From: Streptomyces aculeolatus
Lineage (GTDB): Bacteria > Actinomycetota > Actinomycetes > Streptomycetales > Streptomycetaceae
DNA length: 64,000 bases
Direction: 5' to 3'
Assembly: GCF_020400605.1 (NCBI RefSeq)
Contig: NZ_JAINRD010000027.1
Span: 62,001-126,000, forward strand
In this document: positions 60,857 to 64,000 of the stretch, piece by piece
Numbering within the stretch: position 1 is the first letter of the stretch
Layout of the letters: every line of letters begins with the position of its first letter
Translations under genes and position numbers: made by a program
The notes under the pieces: generated by a model
What the model saw: the letters and a program-made list of their open reading frames with translations, nothing else
The model's database searches: none
Told to the model about the DNA's origin: nothing

Positions 60857-62383
60857 GTGACCCCTCTCGCCGCTCTGCCCCGCTGGCTGCGGGCACACAC
60901 CCTCGCCGCCGACGCCCTGGTGGCGGCGGCCGCGCTCGCCGCCATCCTCATCACGTCCGTCTTCCCCGACCGGGGGGCGAACGCGCCGCCGCCGGCCGAC
61001 CTCGGCGCCGCCGAGGTCGTGCTCGCGACGGCGGCCTGCGCCGTCCTCGTCCTGCGGCGGCGTGCGCCGTGGGCGGTGCTCGCCGTCACGATGGCGCTGA
61101 CGATCGCGCACGTCATCGCGTCCGCGGGCGATCCGCGCTCGCCGATCGCGCTCAGCGTCGTGGTCGCCCTCTACACCGTCGCCGCCCGCACCGACCGGCA
61201 CACCACCTGGCGCATCGCACTGCTCACCATCGGGGTGCTGACGTTCGCGATGATGCTCTTCGGCGACCGCCCCTGGTACGCGGACGAGAACCTCGGGGTC
61301 TTCGCCTGGACCGGCATGGCCGCCGGCGTCGGCGACGCCGTGCGCAGCCGCCGGGCCTTCGTCGCCGCCATCCGGGAGCGCGCCGAGCGGGCCGAGCGGA
61401 CCCGCGAGGAGGAGGCGCGGCGGCGGGTCGCGGAGGAGCGGGTACGGATCGCGCGCGAGCTGCACGACGTCGTCGCGCACCACATCGCGCTGGTCAACGT
61501 CCAGGCGGGGGTGGCCTCGCACGTGATGGAGAGCCGCCCGGACCAGGCCAAGGAGGCGCTCGCGCACGTACGGGACGCGAGCCGCACGGCGCTGGAGGAA
61601 CTGCGTACCACCGTCGGGCTGCTGCGCCAGTCCGGCGACCCGCACGCGCCCACCGAGCCGGCGCCCGGGCTGGCGGTGCTGGCGGACCTGGTGGAGGGGT
61701 TCGTCCGGGCCGGCACGCCGGTGTCGGTGGAGGTCGCCTCGGAGCTGGGGCCGCGCAGGACGGCGGTGACGACGCGGGTGGAGCGGGCGGCCGAGGTGGT
61801 CGGCACGCTGCCGGCGGCGGTGGACCTGGCGGCGTACCGGGTGCTCCAGGAGGCGCTGACGAACGTGCGCAAGCACGCGGGGGCGGGCGCGCACGCGGTG
61901 GTGAGCCTGTCGCGGGAGGCGGACGGGCTGGAGGTCGCGGTCCGCGACGACGGCCGGGGCACGGCGGGCACCGGACCGGACGGCGGCGGCCGGGAGAGCG
62001 GGTCCCGGGACGGCGGGGCTCGGGACGGCGGCGAGGGGGACGGCGCCATGCGGGACGGGGACGGGGACGGCGAGCGCGCGGGCGGGCTCGGGCTCGTCGG
62101 CATGCGGGAGCGCGCCGCCGCGCTGGGCGGCCGGTGCACGGTGGGCGGGCGCGCGGACGGCCGGAAGGGCTTCGAGGTGCGGGTACGGTTGCCGCTGCGG
62201 GTAGCCCCGGACACGGGCGACGCGGCTGCGGACGGCCCCGCCGACGCCGGCGCGGGAACGGACGGGGCACCCGGTGGCACGGGCACGACGGGCACGACCC
62301 GGGCGCCGCGCGGGACGGGCGGGCCGCGTACGGCCGGCTGCCTGCGCCGCGCACCCGGCGAGGCGATCAAGGAGCAGGGTTGA
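60857..62383 (+). CDS. NarL-type sensor histidine kinase
   Basis: This GTG-started 508-residue protein has an N-terminal membrane domain of about five helices (residues 18-160), the phospho-acceptor box ARELHDVVAHH, and an ATP-binding domain (EALTNVRKHAGAGAHA, AVRDDGRGTAG). It carries a Gly/Asp-rich low-complexity insert near residues 375-410 and a Pro/Gly tail. It overlaps the response regulator by 4 nt (TTGA) and probably senses cell-envelope stress with PspA; the signal is not shown. Confidence 0.92.
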   Translation: MTPLAALPRWLRAHTLAADALVAAAALAAILITSVFPDRGANAPPPADLGAAEVVLATAACAVLVLRRRAPWAVLAVTMALTIAHVIASAGDPRSPIALSVVVALYTVAARTDRHTTWRIALLTIGVLTFAMMLFGDRPWYADENLGVFAWTGMAAGVGDAVRSRRAFVAAIRERAERAERTREEEARRRVAEERVRIARELHDVVAHHIALVNVQAGVASHVMESRPDQAKEALAHVRDASRTALEELRTTVGLLRQSGDPHAPTEPAPGLAVLADLVEGFVRAGTPVSVEVASELGPRRTAVTTRVERAAEVVGTLPAAVDLAAYRVLQEALTNVRKHAGAGAHAVVSLSREADGLEVAVRDDGRGTAGTGPDGGGRESGSRDGGARDGGEGDGAMRDGDGDGERAGGLGLVGMRERAAALGGRCTVGGRADGRKGFEVRVRLPLRVAPDTGDAAADGPADAGAGTDGAPGGTGTTGTTRAPRGTGGPRTAGCLRRAPGEAIKEQG

Positions 62384-63102
62384 GCGAGGTCCCGCCGCCG
62401 CGGACGCGGCCGATCCGGGTGGTGCTGGCGGACGACCACGCGCTGATGCGCAGCGCGTTCCGCGTCCTGGTCGACTCCGAGCCGGACATGGAGGTCGTCG
62501 GCGAGGCGGGCGACGGCGCGGAGGCGGTGCGGCTCGTCCGCGAGACGGGCGCGGACCTGGTCCTCATGGACATCCGGATGCCCGGCACCGACGGCCTGAC
62601 CGCCACCCGCACGATCTCCGAGGACGACGGCCTCCGCCACGTGCGCGTGGTGATCCTGACGACCTTCGAGGTCGACGACTACGTCGTCGAGGCCCTGCGC
62701 GCCGGCGCGTCCGGCTTCCTCGGCAAGGGCGCGGAGCCCGGCGAACTGCTGGCCGCGATCCGGGTGGCGGCGGACGGCGACGCGCTGCTGTCGCCCACGG
62801 CGACGAAGGGCCTCATCGCCCGCTTCCTCGCCGGCGGCGACACCCCGCCGGACGGCACCCCCGACGCCACCGGCCGCCGGCCGGCCCCGGACCGCCTCTC
62901 CGCCCTGACGAGCCGGGAGCGCGAGGTGCTGGGCCTGGTGGCCCGCGGCCTGGCGAACGACGAGATCGCCGGCCAGCTGGAGGTCAGCCCGCTGACGGTG
63001 AAGACCCACGTCAACCGCACGATGGCCAAACTGGGCGCCCGCGACCGCGCCCAACTGGTGGTCCTGGCCTACGAGTCGGGCCTCGTCCGCCCCGGCAGCT
63101 AG
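62380..63102 (+). CDS. NarL/LuxR-type response regulator
   Basis: This 240-residue protein starts at TTG 62380, with AAGGAG 5 bases upstream, within the kinase stop codon. A receiver domain (VVLADDHALMRSAF, phospho-Asp in LVLMDIRMPG, Lys in FLGKGAEP) precedes a LuxR helix-turn-helix (LTSREREVLGLVARGLANDEIAGQL, TVKTHVNRTMAKLG). It should pair with the kinase immediately upstream. Confidence 0.94.
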   Translation: MSEVPPPRTRPIRVVLADDHALMRSAFRVLVDSEPDMEVVGEAGDGAEAVRLVRETGADLVLMDIRMPGTDGLTATRTISEDDGLRHVRVVILTTFEVDDYVVEALRAGASGFLGKGAEPGELLAAIRVAADGDALLSPTATKGLIARFLAGGDTPPDGTPDATGRRPAPDRLSALTSREREVLGLVARGLANDEIAGQLEVSPLTVKTHVNRTMAKLGARDRAQLVVLAYESGLVRPGS

Positions 63103-63110
63103 GCCCCGCC

Positions 63111-63926
63111 ATGAGTGATCATTTCCTCGACGAGGCGGACCTGCTGGACAGGATGGAGCGGAACCTGGCGGAACACGCCTGCCACCTGCACCGGGGCATG
63201 ACCGGTGCGGCCGTCACCGAGGCCGGCGACCTCCTGGTCGCCGACAGCGGCCTGGACGACGACACCTTCAACATCGTCGCCGCGGCCCGCTTCACCGCCG
63301 CCGACGCCGACGCACGGATCACCGGGACCGCCCGGACGCTGGCCCGTACCGGCCGCCGCTTCTCCTGGTGGGTGGGCCCCGCCTCGACCCCGCCGGACCT
63401 CTCCGCCCGCCTGGCCGCGGCCGGCCTGCCGGCGTCCGAGAGCGAGACGGCGATGTGGGCCCGGCTGGACGAATCCCTGCCACCGCCCGCCGTCCGGGAA
63501 CTCGACATCCGGACGGTGGCCACACCTGAGCAGCTCGCCGACTACGCCGCGGTTCTCGCCGCGAACTGGGACCCGCCCGCCGACACCGTCCGCCGCTTCT
63601 TCGCCCGGGCCGCCCCGCAGGCCCTGGCCGCGCGGTGCCCGGCCCGGTACCTGGTCGGCTACGTGGGGAGCCGGGCGGTCTGCTCCGCCGAGGTCTTCCA
63701 CCACGCGGGCGTCGCCGGCATCTACAACATCTCCACCCTGGCCGCGCACCGCCGGCGGGGCTACGGCGGCGCCGTCACGCTCGCGGCACTCCGCACGGCC
63801 CGCGACCGGGCTCACCGCATCGCGGTCCTACAGGCGTCGGCGGACGGCGAGCCCGTCTACCGCCGCCTGGGGTTCCACTCCTGCGGCCGCTTCACCGAAC
63901 ACGCCGTCGGCCCCCGAATCCCCTAG
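63111..63926 (+). CDS. GNAT-family N-acetyltransferase
   Basis: This 271-residue protein has a C-terminal GNAT fold: AGIYNISTLAAHRRRGYGGAVTLAAL is the acetyl-CoA motif and VYRRLGFHSCG the motif B end. The N-terminal half looks like a degenerate GNAT copy. The substrate is unknown. It follows the response regulator by 8 bp, so it may be co-transcribed. Confidence 0.85.
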   Translation: MSDHFLDEADLLDRMERNLAEHACHLHRGMTGAAVTEAGDLLVADSGLDDDTFNIVAAARFTAADADARITGTARTLARTGRRFSWWVGPASTPPDLSARLAAAGLPASESETAMWARLDESLPPPAVRELDIRTVATPEQLADYAAVLAANWDPPADTVRRFFARAAPQALAARCPARYLVGYVGSRAVCSAEVFHHAGVAGIYNISTLAAHRRRGYGGAVTLAALRTARDRAHRIAVLQASADGEPVYRRLGFHSCGRFTEHAVGPRIP

Positions 63927-64000
63927 ACGAGCAGATCCGATGTGACGGTGGTGGCCGCCCCGGCCATCCGGAGCCTGCTGAGCACGCGACCGGGAACCGG
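63923..64000 (-). CDS. Possible C-terminal end of a leftward gene at the right edge
   Basis: From the window edge a minus-strand frame reads 25 codons and stops at 63923-63925, overlapping the GNAT stop codon by 2 bp. The end reads RLRMAGAATTVTSDLLV, which looks like protein. Too little is present to name it, and no coding evidence exists beyond frame and composition. Confidence 0.3.
   Translation of the reverse strand, partial: PVPGRVLSRLRMAGAATTVTSDLLV

Noticed and set aside
1..64000. CRISPR arrays, insertion sequences, tRNA and rRNA genes
   Set aside because: No regularly spaced repeats, transposase or integrase motifs, or tRNA/rRNA-like sequences were found on reading the window.

Overview
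The window is very GC-rich actinobacterial DNA with Streptomyces-type genes: GTG starts, strong purine-rich ribosome sites, long GC-rich intergenic hairpins, and a block (glnA, RDD protein, DUF4191, lipA, lipB, TPR regulator, aceE, GntR, sucB, lpd, pepA, cobS/T/U, DUF3043, pspA, two-component pair) whose order matches, from memory, the core region around SCO2165-SCO2198 of Streptomyces coelicolor. No tRNA, rRNA, IS element or CRISPR array was seen.

Region 1 (1-645) is the start of a DHA2-type MFS exporter running off the left edge, preceded by a perfect 16-bp inverted repeat (720-755).

Region 2 (1294-15884) is the most interesting part: a compact arsenic island. A CTP-synthase-like amidotransferase relative, a Tat-exported molybdopterin oxidoreductase, an EPSP-synthase homologue (BsnM type), a cofactor-independent phosphoglycerate-mutase homologue (BsnN type) and a small unknown protein lie on one strand, followed by a dedicated phosphate/arsenate-type Pst importer (pstS, fused pstCA, pstB). 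They are followed by arsR, an ArsI/CadI-type VOC protein, an MFS exporter, arsC, a second arsR and acr3. In the published bisenarsan work in S. lividans, BsnM/BsnN homologues make arsenoenolpyruvate from arsenate and PEP and rearrange it to form a C-As bond. Here the same core sits with uptake, redox, sensing and efflux genes, but without a decarboxylase or PKS in the window. Similar TTGAC-N4-GTCGA sites lie at both arsR promoters and could link the resistance genes into one regulon.

Region 3 (15938-21367) is a TetR-controlled aromatic meta-cleavage cluster: ACMSD-like amidohydrolase, TetR, FAD monooxygenase, C-C bond hydrolase and extradiol dioxygenase. A 16-bp hairpin terminator at 21608-21643 separates it from glnA and marks the edge of the accessory DNA.

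Region 4 (21691-63926) is mostly conserved core: nitrogen assimilation (glnA with a GlnR-like box), lipoate synthesis (lipA, lipB), the lipoate-dependent pyruvate/2-oxoglutarate dehydrogenase parts (aceE, sucB with two lipoyl domains, lpd), leucyl aminopeptidase, the cobalamin lower-ligand genes cobS-cobT and an MBL-CobU fusion, envelope stress genes (pspA, pspAA) and a NarL-type two-component system. Between them are lineage-variable genes: a virginiamycin-B-lyase-like propeller, a hydrolase, an amine-oxidase-like flavoprotein, an SDR, a WYL regulator, a MetP/MetS-type importer, and a 6.6-kb block between the GntR gene and sucB that holds what looks like a two-gene copper amine oxidase plus a large HTH-nSTAND-WD40 protein.
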